Part shown: positions 1 through 11,173 of the stretch, piece after piece
Position numbering within the stretch: position 1 is the first letter of the stretch
How the letters are laid out: the number at the start of each line of letters is the position of its first letter
Assembly: GCA_025506515.1 (NCBI GenBank)
Contig: CM046453.1
Span: 9,270,776-9,334,775, forward strand
Length of the DNA stretch: 64,000 nucleotides
Direction of reading: 5' to 3'
DNA from: Flaveria trinervia
Taxonomy: Eukaryota; Streptophyta; Magnoliopsida; Asterales; Asteraceae
Program-made: the position numbers and the translations under genes
The notes under the pieces: generated by a model
What the model was told of the DNA's origin: nothing
What the model saw: only the letters and a program-made list of their open reading frames with translations
Databases searched by the model: none

Positions 1-478
1 CACCAACTTACAAGAGTTGGTGAAAAGGTCCATGCTTTTGGTAACTGTACATTGAGGTCTTGAGTCTGAAACTTTCCACTTTATGTACTTTATCCTTTTT
101 GTAATGTATAAGGATGTGAGCTATGGCATGTCATAGTCACAAGGTCAAAAGGCAGATATGCCTTTTGATTCTACAATTGATTTTGTTAGTGTCTAGTCAA
201 TTGTATCCAGCTGGCTTTCATAGTATAGCCGGCTGTAGGTTGTAGTATAAGTATTCCAAGTTCTTGTATCTTTCTTTATGCTTTGTAACACTTGTAAAAG
301 AACTTGAGAAGCAATATACTACTCCCTTGAAAACTACACTCTCTTGTTCTGTCTCTTGCTTTACTTGTGTTCTCTGTATCACCTTTGGTTACCCAGTTCA
401 CTGTTTGATTAAGTTTAGTTAATCTTCTCATTGTGTTGTTGTGTTGTAATTGTGTTCAAGCCCTTAAACGATCCTGCA
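1..478 (+). repeat. Partial copia LTR (3' portion), same family as the element at 24.8 kb
   Basis: This stretch matches the last ~480 bp of the LTRs at 24832-25620 and 36430-37214 almost base for base, including the internal word AGCTGGCTTTC and the terminal block CCCTTAAACG...TGCA. The LTR end is at 478. No primer-binding site follows (the two full copia elements have TGGTATCAGAGC two bases after the LTR), so this is not a plus-strand 5' LTR. It is the 3' LTR of an element extending left of the window, or a solo LTR. It sits directly against a reverse-transcriptase fragment, which was probably its insertion target. Confidence 0.9.
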
Positions 479-1530
479 GAAGGATATGATCTTGTAGTTC
501 CCAAGACTGGGCTCTAGAGGCCACAAAAGCATAAGCCCCAACATCTCGAGCTGAAAGGAGTCCCAAACCACCGAGACGCATTGGCAAAGATGCCAAACGC
601 CATTGGAGATCACCAAAAAAAGGGCCACCACCCACGACAATGTCTTCTATAGCCTCCCTGAGGCCATCATCGAACCGAGATACCGCATCCTCCATCAAAT
701 GGGGTTGACAAGTGCGCAACCCAAAAAGTAACTTAGCAACTCCCATGCACGACCTTAGCAAGAGTAGTTCACATTGGGGATTCCTAAGGCAGGGCAAGAG
801 TTTCATGAGGTCAACCGCTCCCGAGGCCCGCCGCCCAGCCAACTCCTCAATAAAGCTAGGATCACGGCTAACAGCTCCTCCAAGGAGCTTAACCCCCTCT
901 CTGGTCTACCAATCCCTCTCGAGAAAAGTCTGTCCTGAACTTTACACCCATCGCATGTCGGCCAAAAAACCTCTGTTTTCTTAATGTTGAGATAAAGCCC
1001 CAGAGATGGCCCTTCCACGTTGATGATGTCTAAGGCCTTAGCAACCTCAGACGCGTTGCCGATAATCGTTCCATCATCCAAATACCAAGCATGAAACAAA
1101 AGGTTACAACGGTCCTGGACCCGAAGAATAAGGGGGTGTAAGGCAAGGGCAAAGAGAAGGGGCCCTAAGGGATCTCCTTGTTGTACTCCGGTAGTAGCCC
1201 CAATACAATCATTGCCAACATACAACTTAGCAGGCTGAGCATAAAGAAATTGGACCCACCGATAGATTGACGGGCAATGCTGATGAACCTCTTGAAGGAA
1301 GGTTGTGCGGTCGACCGTGTTAAAAGCATTAGAGAAATCCACAGTAAGCAAGGCCAAGGAGCCGTCTTCATGACAAGAGTTGAGAAACCTGTTTGCACTG
1401 TGAAGCCCCGCCTCTGCACCATTAGGCATCCCTACCCCAAATTGAAAGTCCCCCAAGTGCTGAGCCATGTCTTTCCCGACCTTCTTCATCACCACCTTAG
1501 AAACCAACCTTCGCCAAATACACCCCACAG
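479..1530 (-). pseudogene. Broken non-LTR (LINE-type) reverse transcriptase fragment
   Basis: Two overlapping minus-strand frames read as one RT domain. The frame over 803-1561 carries a palm motif VDFSNAFN, then GVQQGDPLGPLLFALAL and the catalytic box YLDDG. The frame over 456-842 continues with the thumb-like segment (GRRASGAVDLMKLLP and MRLGGLGLLSARDVGAYAF). A frameshift near 890-905 separates the two. The start lacks the endonuclease part, and the 3' end is cut by the LTR at 478. The RT type is clear. The clade is not: YLDDG instead of the commoner YADD/FADD of plant L1 makes an unusual lineage possible. The higher GC content than the flanks shows it as an insertion. Confidence 0.8.
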
Positions 1531-1804
1531 TTATTATAATTGAATTTTGGTTTTTTAACATCTCTACAAAAAATATGTATGTTTTTATATTAGTTGGAAA
1601 GGAGCTACTATTGCATATTAATTTTAATTACTTTTTCTCTAGTTTAGATTAATCTATGCTAGTATTAGTTGTCTTTGTATATTTTAAAATTTACAGATCT
1701 AACATTAAAAATTATACCATTTCTCATTGAATTGATTGATCTCCTAAACCAAACCAAAGATCGACTTATTTATAGAGGATGAACCATCATAATATTTCAG
1801 TCGG

Positions 1805-2638
1805 CGATTCTATCCCTTTATATCTAATAAAACACAAATCTAGTGATGTATTAACATAGTAAAACACATAATATGGTTTGTTACAAAGCTCTCACATAAT
1901 AAAACACAAATCCAGTGCTATATTAACAACAACTAGATATAATATTTGTGTCTAATGATAGAGGAAAAATTATTTTCTTATTTTATGAAAACTTTATTTT
2001 TCACCAAATTTCAATATCTATCAATGCTAATAAAAAAGTTTTTTGTAAGCTACTTGTCAAAATTTTAGAGCCCTTAAAATTTATTTTATCACTTCTATCT
2101 TCTAATAAATATTACATTAATTACAAATTATATTTTTAATTCTTTTCATATAAAAAATATTTTTATAAAATTTAAAAGAGGATCTTTCTACAAATGTAAT
2201 TTGTATACAAATAATTTCTTTATAAAATATAATTTTTTTCAAAGAAAATATCAAACTTTCAAAAACCATAATATATTTTAAAACATATGGCTTTTAAAAA
2301 GTAAAATTCTTGTGAAAAAAAATAATTCAATTTCAAAATTATAATATAAAATTTATTAAAATATCGTTTTTTAAAACGGTTTGTTATGAAACAGTTTGTT
2401 TAAAAACCAACTTTTTTATAGAAAAACAAAAAAAGTAACAAAAGTTTAAAAAATGATATCATTTTTATTACTCGTACGTAATTTTAACCATATCTTATAT
2501 CAAAAGATCGTTTTATAATTCAATAATTTTTAATAACCTTATTTAATATTTTATTTATTCAACTCATGCAATAGACAGGATACTAACCTAGTTTACAAAT
2601 ATTCTCAAGATTGGAACCATGTCTCTATAATGTAAATA
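1805..2638 (+). repeat. First copy of a duplicated AT-rich segment with Helitron-like ends
   Basis: The segment starts TCTATCCCTTTATATCTAA and has the word ACCTAGT at 2587-2592, which resembles a Helitron 3' end (CTAG followed by T). Its first ~210 bp recur at 3058-3270, and its last ~40 bp (ACAAATATTCTCAAGATTGG) recur near 3270-3305. The 5' flanking base is T, not the A expected of a canonical Helitron, so the assignment is weak. No gene is visible inside; the short open frame at 1948-2139 is AT-rich noise. Confidence 0.45.
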
Positions 2639-2639
2639 G

Positions 2640-3057
2640 TGATGCTAAGGCTTGGGCCCCTTGAAAACAAGGGCCCCATTTTTAAAAGAAATTATAACGA
2701 ATTTTGATATTTTATGGGTTAATGGAATTTTGAAACATGAATAATACTTGATAGTTAAGTCCTAATGAAAAATTTATTGATTTGATATGTTATTGAAGAA
2801 ACACAACAACACAATTCAAAAAGCAAACGACACTTCTTAAATTTCTTTTTCTTCGATCAATCTGATCGACATTGGCTGACCTTTTCTACGTCTTTTTTGT
2901 TTACAGAAATCAACTATCAAGGAATCACGATTAGTATATCAAATTTTCTTTGATTTATTGTTTTTTTTCAAAAAAAATTGATTAGATTGCGTTTTACAAA
3001 AGGTTCTTAATTTTTAGTTCGATTGGGACCCCAGAAAACATTGAGCCGATCCTGGGC
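2640..3057. mobile_element. hAT-like non-autonomous remnant (GGCCC-bounded)
   Basis: The stretch opens with a GGGCCCC-rich block (CTTGGGCCCC ... AAGGGCCCC) and ends with TTGAGCCGATCCTG. Read in reverse, that end is CAGGATCGGCTCAA, close to the CAGGGCCGGC-type inverted ends of plant hAT elements. A related block with the same order of features lies at 6470-7118. No transposase is present and the left end is not a good inverted match, so this is a diverged or truncated derivative. Confidence 0.35.
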
Positions 3058-3305
3058 GGTTCTATCCTTTCATATCTAGTAAAGCACAAATCTAGTGCTA
3101 TATTAACATAGTAAAACACATAATATGGTTTGTTACAAAGCTCTCACGTAATAAAACACAAATCCAGTGCTATATTAACAACTAGATATAAATATTTGTG
3201 TCTATGGATAGAGAAAAAATCATTTTCTTATTTTATGAAAACTTTACTTTTCACAAAATTTCAATATTTACAAATATTCTCAAGATTGGAACCTTGTCTC
3301 CATTA
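3058..3305 (+). repeat. Second, internally deleted copy of the 1805-2638 segment
   Basis: Positions 3058-3270 match 1805-2015 with few differences (shared words GTAAAACACATAATATGG and CAAAGCTCTCAC). The match then jumps to the sequence equivalent to ~2597-2632 (ACAAATATTCTCAAGATTGG), so about 570 bp are missing. The flanking word is shared by both copies, so this looks like a local duplication that later lost its middle rather than two independent insertions. Confidence 0.8.
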
Positions 3306-3927
3306 AAACAAAAAAAGAGAAAAAAAACTTACAGTGAATTTTAATAAACACTTAAAACTTGTTGATATTGTGTGAAAGTTTCTTAGAATGTAAACATTGA
3401 ATAGATTTTAAAAAATTATAAAATTAGCTCAAAATTTCCTAATGTGTGTTGCAAATGTGGTCCCTGAAATTGATTCTACTACTTTGTATAATGCATAAAA
3501 ACTAACAGGATCACGCACACAAAATTTTATATTAACTTTGTAATTTCTAAAATCTTAAAACTAAAAATGTTATCCTGTCATAACACAATGTTCGTTTATT
3601 CTATTTTTTCTTCTTACCTGAAACTTGAAGAGTGGATGAAAAGAGAAGCATATATAAATACCAAGCAATACTATATTGTTTCCTTCGGAATTTTGTATCT
3701 AACGTAGATTTCATAATTTTCTAGTTTCAAAACCAAGATTTTTCCTAGCTTGAAACATTTAATGGATAGTTTAGTACGAAAAGAAAATTAAAATGTCTTA
3801 TAATTAATTTTTGTTAACTCTTTATACCTATTATTTAAAAATTCCGTAACGAAGTGTTGGTATTTTGAAATTTAAATGTTTTTCAAACATCATAATATGG
3901 GTAAATTTTTAACTTTTTGTTTTTACA
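3306..3927. other. AT-rich spacer, nothing recognised
   Basis: No open frame of useful length and no repeat boundary that I can support. Confidence 0.6.
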
Positions 3928-4405
3928 TCTATAACCTATAATAAAATAATGTTTTCTCAAAACACGTGTCATCCTTCTAACATATTAAATGACACGCGTC
4001 ATCATTATAATATATCAAAAAATCAATTTTCCGTTTCTCTCTCATAATTAATACGAAATTTTAAAAACAATTAATTTGACTTTTCTTTTTAACTAAAATA
4101 TGTTAAAATAAATATATTTATATTTGTGTTTTTTGTCTCTCTCATATTAAATGATAATTATTGTAAATAAGTAAAACAAGCTATTAAATATCTAAAAATA
4201 AATGTAGTTAATTTAATAATTTATTAATACATATTAAATATAAAGTAATAATTTATATTTCATTATGTGTTAAAACTTTTAAATATTCATTAAATTTTTG
4301 GTTCACCAATGGATAATAACATCTAAAAAATAAAATATTCATAAAACTAATTATTTTAATATATTTTATTTATTCTATCAATGTAAGACATGGACTCTAA
4401 TCTAG
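3928..4405 (+). mobile_element. Candidate non-autonomous Helitron (~478 bp)
   Basis: The 5' end is TCTATAACCTATAATAAAAT preceded by A. The 3' end is CTAG (4402-4405) followed by T. Insertion between A and T with TC...CTRR ends is the Helitron signature. A small stem ATGT-AAG-ACAT (4381-4391) lies about 10 nt before CTAG, the usual place for the 3' hairpin, though it is short and not GC-rich. The last ~40 bp resemble the end at 2588-2591, hinting at a family. No Rep/helicase coding is present. Confidence 0.4.
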
Positions 4406-6469
4406 TAAGAAATAAAGATATGATATACATTCTGCGTTTTATATTTAAATATGCTATACATGAACAAAAATCTTTATGTTAGAAGTAAATTGGATATAAA
4501 ATAACTTTAAAATGTAACAGTGGATATGAAAGTGTTGTCAAATATTCCTTCAGGCGTAATTGCGTTATTTTATTCGAAAGTGGAGTGCATTTTTCAATTA
4601 TTGTCTATGGCAATGATTATTGTAATATTGTTACTTGTCATGTAAGCCAACCTAACACTCATAACTCCATCATCCTCAAGCTACTCCTATAATTTAATCA
4701 ACAAAAATAATCTAAAGTATTCAAAGTCCAGAAAACACATCCTGTAATTATTATTTAGGCATGACTTCTAGATCGCAGTATTATACATTACACGTTTACA
4801 TTTAAAACATGTAATTAGTCATTTTAATATAAGTTTGTTTGATGATTCTATATTCCTTTGGGAAAACTCAACCTTTATAAAAGCTTAAATTTCTTGGAAT
4901 ATAAAGCACACAATTAGTCATTTCTTAGTGGGTTATTCTGGTGGAAGTGACTTATACCTAGTTATATTTGTTTGTAATTTGTTATATCAGGTGTTAATAG
5001 GTAATAGTTAGATTAAATGGGTCATAATGGGTTATAATGGCATGTGTTGTCATATATATAGTAATATTTGATTGATATAGATAATATTTGGGCGCAATAA
5101 CTTGTGTTTGATTATATATAACTAAAACGGATCATTTTACTTTAGTTTTGCTTGAATGTGTAATAATTAACAGGTCGTAATAAGTCATTTTAGGTAACGA
5201 CTTTTTATTTATTAATGTAACGACTATGGATTCATTTGGTTATAATGAGGTATATCATGTCTTAATTAATTATATGTACAACTATTGAGAAAACAAAAGG
5301 AGATGGTTGCAAGAGGAGCAAGAAAGACGAAAAGAGGATAAACAAAAGAGAAAGTGACAAATAGGAAATAGGAAATGTGAATGATTGGAGAAATTAAAAA
5401 ATAAAAAGATAAAACGTTTTAATGAATAAAAAACTTCGATTGCTACTATATATAAAAATTCCCACAACCACTCCCATATAGTTGATCATGTGTTTCTTTT
5501 TTCCTTTAAATGTTATTGATCAAATCATATGAAGATTTATTGTATTAGATTTAATAAGTTGTATAACTTTATAAATACATATTGTTGTTAGAAAATGTTA
5601 GGTTTCATTGCAATTCTAGGGATTTGATTGTGCCATTGACAAGAAAATATTGTTAAAAATAAAGTTATAAAATCATATCACTGTAACAAATTTGCGATGA
5701 AAACTTGTGACCACTGGTCAAGAAAATCACCACTAAAAAGTAAAAATATTTTGTCACAAAATTTATCGCTACTTTATGCACAGAATTTCGTAATTCGTTG
5801 ATATTTAAAGCCATCACTATTTAAAAATACTACTGTGTTTCAATAAAGATGTGTCACAAACGTCACTATATTGTCACTCATTTGTTTGTATATCTCCTGT
5901 CAAAAAATTTGTTTAAAAATTGTATTCTGTCCCAAATGATCTCAGTTACCTTCCGTTCAGACAAAATCGTCACGAAAAGGCTTTTGTTGATGGATTTACA
6001 ACATATTTAAACTTCACAGAAACCATCTATCTTATATATCTTCTACTAATGTGACATGCATGATGTACAAACTTTTATATAATTTTCTGTTTGAAACTGA
6101 TTTTAAATTAAACAATTCTATAAAGAAATTCCATCTGACAAGTCTACAGTTGAAAACCAATACACACAAACACACTTGATATTTGACATATGATAAAAGC
6201 CATGTGACAACCATTCCATATTTGATGAAATGCACACATTTGACCGGAACCCTTGGTTTTTCCAATCCATGGTTCTCAATCTTTGTGGCCTTTATTTAAA
6301 TCTTACGGTATGGTGTTTGCTTGTATATTAAATTGTGCACACAAAAGATAACATATTAGTAACATCATCTTTGAACCCGTAAACTAATACAATTACACAA
6401 ATTAAAACATGATTATCGATGGATGATATCACGGGGCGTTTTTACGGTACAAACAACTAAGCAATCATT
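4406..6469. other. AT-rich spacer, no gene recognised
   Basis: No credible coding region. Around 5690-5950 the words GTCAC/GTGAC recur, as in the subterminal regions of some plant DNA transposons, but no terminal repeats could be placed. The frames at 5282-5467 and 6032-6265 (minus) have no recognisable domain. Confidence 0.5.
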
Positions 6470-7118
6470 TTAGGCTCCTAAATTTTAAGGGCCCTCAGAT
6501 TGAAAAAAAAACTTTTATCTATATTATAAACTAAAAATATATGTGATAATACAATTAATATTTGTCTTTCAAATGATAAATGAAAATGATAACTAAATAG
6601 TTGAAAATTTATCAAGGTCAAATTACAAAATTTGATTTATTGATGTCGCCTTATAAAATTTGATTCATCAAAAGTTTATTGCTTGTTCACTATTGATAGT
6701 TTTTTTAGGTCCGTCAATTTTAAATTCACTTTTGTAACTTGTAACTAATCATTTAATGTACCAACTATTATTGTGTAATCTTGGTTTATAATCAATCGCT
6801 TTAATATACTACTATTCTTTTGTCAATTTAATTTATTGTTATCTATTTTAATAAATCTATATTTGCAATTGATTTTTATTTTTATTTTAATTTATTATTA
6901 CTTGCTTATCATTTATCTGTTCTTTTACAATTAACTTTGTTTCAATTTGTTAAGTTAATTTTTGTTCTAAGTTGCTTTCTATCAAATTATAAACAAAATC
7001 TTATTTACGTAGCAGGTCTAAGACAAAAGACTTTAAGAATATGGACGGGGCCCCCAAATTTTTATTTAGCTTTAAGCCTACAGAAATATTGAGCCAGAAA
7101 TATTAAACCGATCCTGAA
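6470..7118. mobile_element. Second GGCCC-bounded hAT-like remnant
   Basis: It starts with TTTTAGGCTCCTAAATTTTA and AAGGGCCCTC, and ends with GGGGCCCCC, a GAGCCAGAAATATT word and AAACCGATCCTG. The order and words parallel 2640-3057, so the two are diverged members of one family. The interior is AT-rich with no transposase. Confidence 0.35.
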
Positions 7119-9179
7119 TAATATGAATTTCCCGATAAATGATAAATAATGATAGAAGTGCGTATAGTTCAGTTTGGTTATTGACTATAATCTATACTTT
7201 TGTTTTAGTTTCTATTTTTTTTAACTGGCTAGCTTTAGTCATTTGGCTATTTAAAAAAAATAGGTTGGATAGGTGGATTAGTTATATTAATCATTGGTTA
7301 CCCGTCTTTAAACATGGGTGGATTAAAGTTAATTTCAATTAATAAATATAGTTATATTTGAGTCAAATACGACAAAAGCAATTCTTTTAAAATATAAAAG
7401 AAGACAAATGAAAACTAGCATGTTATTAATAGAAAATATAATAATACTTTTTCTAACAACCAACATTTTACTTTTTACTTTAAAAAAGAACATAAAAGTT
7501 GCATTTAGTGTTGCTTCGTTTCGGTTAATTTAGTTAATTATACATGTATATGCAATTATGCATGATGAAGCCATAAAAATCGATAATTATAAAGTCATAA
7601 TCAAACCATCAGTTTCTCAATTGATTTAAACATTTTAGTTTGATTTTCCGATTTTATGTTCATGTTTCGGTTATTCGTTTCTTTACTAATGGATTCAATT
7701 CATGGATCCCTAATTATGTTGATGTGTATATTGTCTTGTCTTAATAAGGCTCACTACTATGGGTCCCAAATTTGATGGACAACTTTAATCATTTACTCTA
7801 ATGGTATCATGTTATGTAATGGTTTGTTCAAGTGAAAAGTTCAAATCTTATAGTTGATTGTAGAAACGAATTAGAAGGAAATTATATATACGCGATAGTT
7901 GTTATTCTAAAAGGTTATTTGGTAACTAGGTGGTATGATCCTTGCACTATTGATGCTTTGAAAGAAAATAGAAATGAAAATTACCCAAGGGACTCTTGTT
8001 AAACGTATGGAATACAAATGTATCCGTCTTCGATTTAAACCGAACAAAATCTGTGCAATAATCTCAAAAATAAATAATACATGGCAACTTTTATATTGTA
8101 ATGCATCTAAAGTTCTATAAATAATGAAACATGTCAATTCTCATATACTAACCACTTTCCTTCACCACTTATTTTTATATTCTCACTTGTATTTTTTTAT
8201 CTTAAAACATTATTCCAAACTTAAATCTTAATATATAAAATAATCAATATTGGATAACAATAATATAGGTCAGATATTCTAGATAATATAATAGTCACAC
8301 ATGTGCATATTATATACGATTATGTGACAAACCTATCAGTGAAATTAGTTCAAAACGATGTTTGAGACATGTTAAACGAATTTAAAATCATTACGTTCAA
8401 CTTTTTAATCAAACTTTCAGACAACTATTATCTTTTGAGAAACAATAGATAAGTACGTGACATTTCTCTACATACTACGTAGTTGTAGATCAATATATAC
8501 TTTGGTCTGATATACTAAAAAATAATCAGTTTCATGTTTTTTTAATAACTAATAATAAGCCCCCTGTGTTGCGGTGTGGGATGTAAAACTATGCTAATAA
8601 TCCTAATGTCACACCACCGTCAATGACTACAACACTAAAATAACTCATATTAAAGAAACGAAAATAATAAAAACAAACAGAAAGTATACGTAAAAATGTA
8701 GAACCACATATATAAAACGTAAGACATTAAAACAATAACTAAGTTGATCTAGGGGCCGCACATTGCGACGGAGCCGTTAAACGGGAAAATAAGACGTAAC
8801 AAGGTTGAACCACATGCGTACGTTGTTAACTCTCGAAGTTTAGACCGAAATGTAAACACAAAGTTTTTAAAAGATAAAAAATATATGAAACCAAAATTGA
8901 AAGTAAAAATTATAAAAGTTAAATGATAAAAGATATAAAAGTATTGTGTTCACATATATAAATTTTAAAAAGAAAAAAAAACAAAAGATACATACAACTT
9001 ATAATGCTCATGATACAAACATTAATATAGCATTAACTTGGTAATCAATAATATTTAAATTACAATGTTATGCGAACGTAGTTTAATTACTTTGTTATTT
9101 GATCCTTTATTTTTTTTAACGGGAAATGTATGACCATGCTTCGAATGATATGTGTTGTCTTAATCGAGTCTACCTATTC
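7119..9179. other. AT-rich spacer with a Helitron-like terminal hairpin near 8548-8590
   Basis: No coding region is supported. At 8548-8590 the minus strand reads a CACACCGCAACACAGGGGG imperfect stem followed by CTTATTATTAGT. This resembles the end at 53641-53668 (GCGAAGCACGGGGC then TATTCATTAGT), so both may be 3' ends of one Helitron-like family. The start of the element was not located. Confidence 0.3.
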
Positions 9180-9305
9180 GTTTACCAACCGAGATCGCAC
9201 CCCTAACCCCGCAGAAAGAAACTCATTGCTGAGAAAACCCTCTGGCCGGCTCAACTCTGAGTATTTTTACTCAGAGTGAAACTTGAACTCATATAATCCT
9301 ATTTG
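9180..9305 (-). repeat. Dispersed repeat, inverted partner at 24145-24250
   Basis: Read on the minus strand, this segment contains GTTTCACTCTGAGTAAAAAT, ACTCAGAGTTGAGCCGG, GGTTTTCTC and CAATGAGTTTC, then a GGTTGGTA word. The plus strand at 24145-24250 has the same words in the same order with substitutions. This indicates an old dispersed element, possibly SINE-like. No tRNA-derived head or poly-A tail could be confirmed. Confidence 0.6.
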
Positions 9306-10919
9306 TTTACATGTTGTAAATGTTTTATCTTAATCAGTTGAGTTAACGATTTTTTAATTATTTGATAATGCTTAGATTAAGAATTTGCTTTATATAGAAA
9401 TGCCAATTATAAAGCACGCCAAACCATGGCATGTGTTAATATGTTACTTAGTTTGTCGTTTGTTGACATTTACTAAAAGTGATTCAACAAATCTAAATCA
9501 AATAAAATTAAATGTACCGATTATCGAAAAAATTCACTATATCAAGGAAAATGTTGTTATGTATTTTTCTTGAACAAGTCAATAATAGAAAAAAAAGTTA
9601 AAAATCAACAACTATATTTGGAAGCTGATAAAATATATTAAAAACCATGTGTTATTGAAGGCTAGGAAAAACCGAATAACCATACCAGAATCGAAATAAC
9701 TTAAAACATTAAAGTAACATAAAAAACCAATGATTTGATTATGCAACTAACTTTTATGATTTGGTTTTGGTAATTAATTTCCGTATACATTACCGGATTA
9801 ATTGTACATGATTGACATGATAATCAATCTTTCTATCATTTATCTTAGAAGAACATACAAATAATTAGTAAAACTTATGCCGTATGATTTAAAGAGAACA
9901 AGATGAAAGTAAATATTTTCTCTAGCATAAGATGATGAAAGGGCTCCTCCAAGTATGTTATCCTAAAAGGTTTTGCATACCCTTATGTTCTAAAACATAT
10001 TAGTTTCCGGTTATGCTTCTTAAAAATTAAAAAGATTGTATAAATTTTATTTAACTGACTTTATGATTGAAATTAGTTAGAACTCATTTACATCCAACGT
10101 TGACGGTTAACCAATTGTTACACAAATTAACCGAACCATTTTTACAATAAACAAATTAATCAAAATATTTATAACTAAATCTAATAGGTTAAGAAAATCT
10201 AATAAACCAATTTAATCCAAAACAAATTCTAATAGCATCATACCCACCTTAAGAACCAAAACCAACAAAAAAGCTAAATGCATTTAGATCGCCCGTAATG
10301 AGGCATTTTGCCAAATATATGACGTTGGAACACCTTACATCACCACCCTGCCTATGTAAAGGTGACATCTAGAGGCCGTCGAGGCATCACCACAATCACG
10401 CCAACTTTACAAAATATTTATAAAAACCCCTCTAAGAGCATTCACAACACATTCTTTATTTTTATCTATATAATTATATTAAAAATCACTACTTTTTCTC
10501 TCTTCTTTTTAATTTTATCATTACTTTTTTTTTTCACTCACAACTATTTAAAATATATTAAAATCATTATATGATTTTAAACAGTAACTTCTCAAAATAC
10601 AGATTGAACAATAAATTTATCATATTCTTTACTCACAACCATTTATAACTATATCATATAATATAAAAAATACACTCATATAAATATAAAAAACCGATTG
10701 TGAATGCTCTAAGTGGTTAGAACCATGCTGACATAACAACCACTTGACGGAAAATACTCCTAACTAGCTTGAACCACTCCACGTAACCTTACGGTATTAC
10801 TTATTATTTTTTATAGATTATAATTTTATATTGTTATATAAAATACACATACACATTTATTGTATACGATAATGACAACAAAAAATAATAAATTAGTATA
10901 AAAAAAGAAAGAAAAATGA
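9306..10919. other. AT-rich intergenic region upstream of the TTL gene
   Basis: No gene seen. Near 10430-10710 the words AGAGCATTCACAACACATTC (plus) and CGATTGTGAATGCTCTAAG face each other, with AT-rich sequence between. This looks like a small inverted-repeat (MITE-like) element about 280 bp long. Confidence 0.45.
10430..10712. mobile_element. Possible MITE (short inverted-repeat element)
   Basis: The left edge CTAAGAGCATTCACAAC (10432 onward) is the approximate reverse complement of GATTGTGAATGCTCTAAG at 10695-10712. The interior is AT-rich and non-coding. The size and upstream location fit a MITE. The terminal words are 14-15 bp; a target duplication was not established. Confidence 0.45.
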
Positions 10920-11173
10920 AAGCTAAAAAAGAACTTACCATCTCTATCTATCTTTCTTCATTTAAAATCACGAGATCTCATCCTCTTCATCTCTTTCCTC
11001 ATTCTATGTCATTCTCCGGCGTCTTTCGCCGGCAATATCTCCGGCGACATTAGCTTCTCCGTCACCGGCACACCTTCAACTTCCACCTCTCTCCATACCC
11101 TAACACAAACAACAACAACAACAATAATAATAATAACATCATCATCATCATTCATCTGTTCATCACCTCTAAA
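10920..11173 (+). promoter_or_regulatory. Proximal promoter / 5' UTR of the TTL gene with trinucleotide runs
   Basis: CT-rich leader sequence (TCTCTATCTATCTTTCTTC and following) precedes the start codon. A compound microsatellite lies at about 11103-11153: AAC repeats, then AAT/ATA, then ATC/CAT repeats, only 20 bp before ATG. No other ATG with a long frame intervenes. The transcription start was not identified. Confidence 0.5.

Noticed and set aside
712..984. Open frames on the plus strand across the RT fragment (712-984, 1277-1543)
   Set aside because: They are antisense shadows of the minus-strand reverse transcriptase, with no domain of their own.
5690..5990. GTCAC/GTGAC-rich stretch as a CACTA transposon end
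   Set aside because: No CACTA terminal repeat or target duplication could be found at either side.
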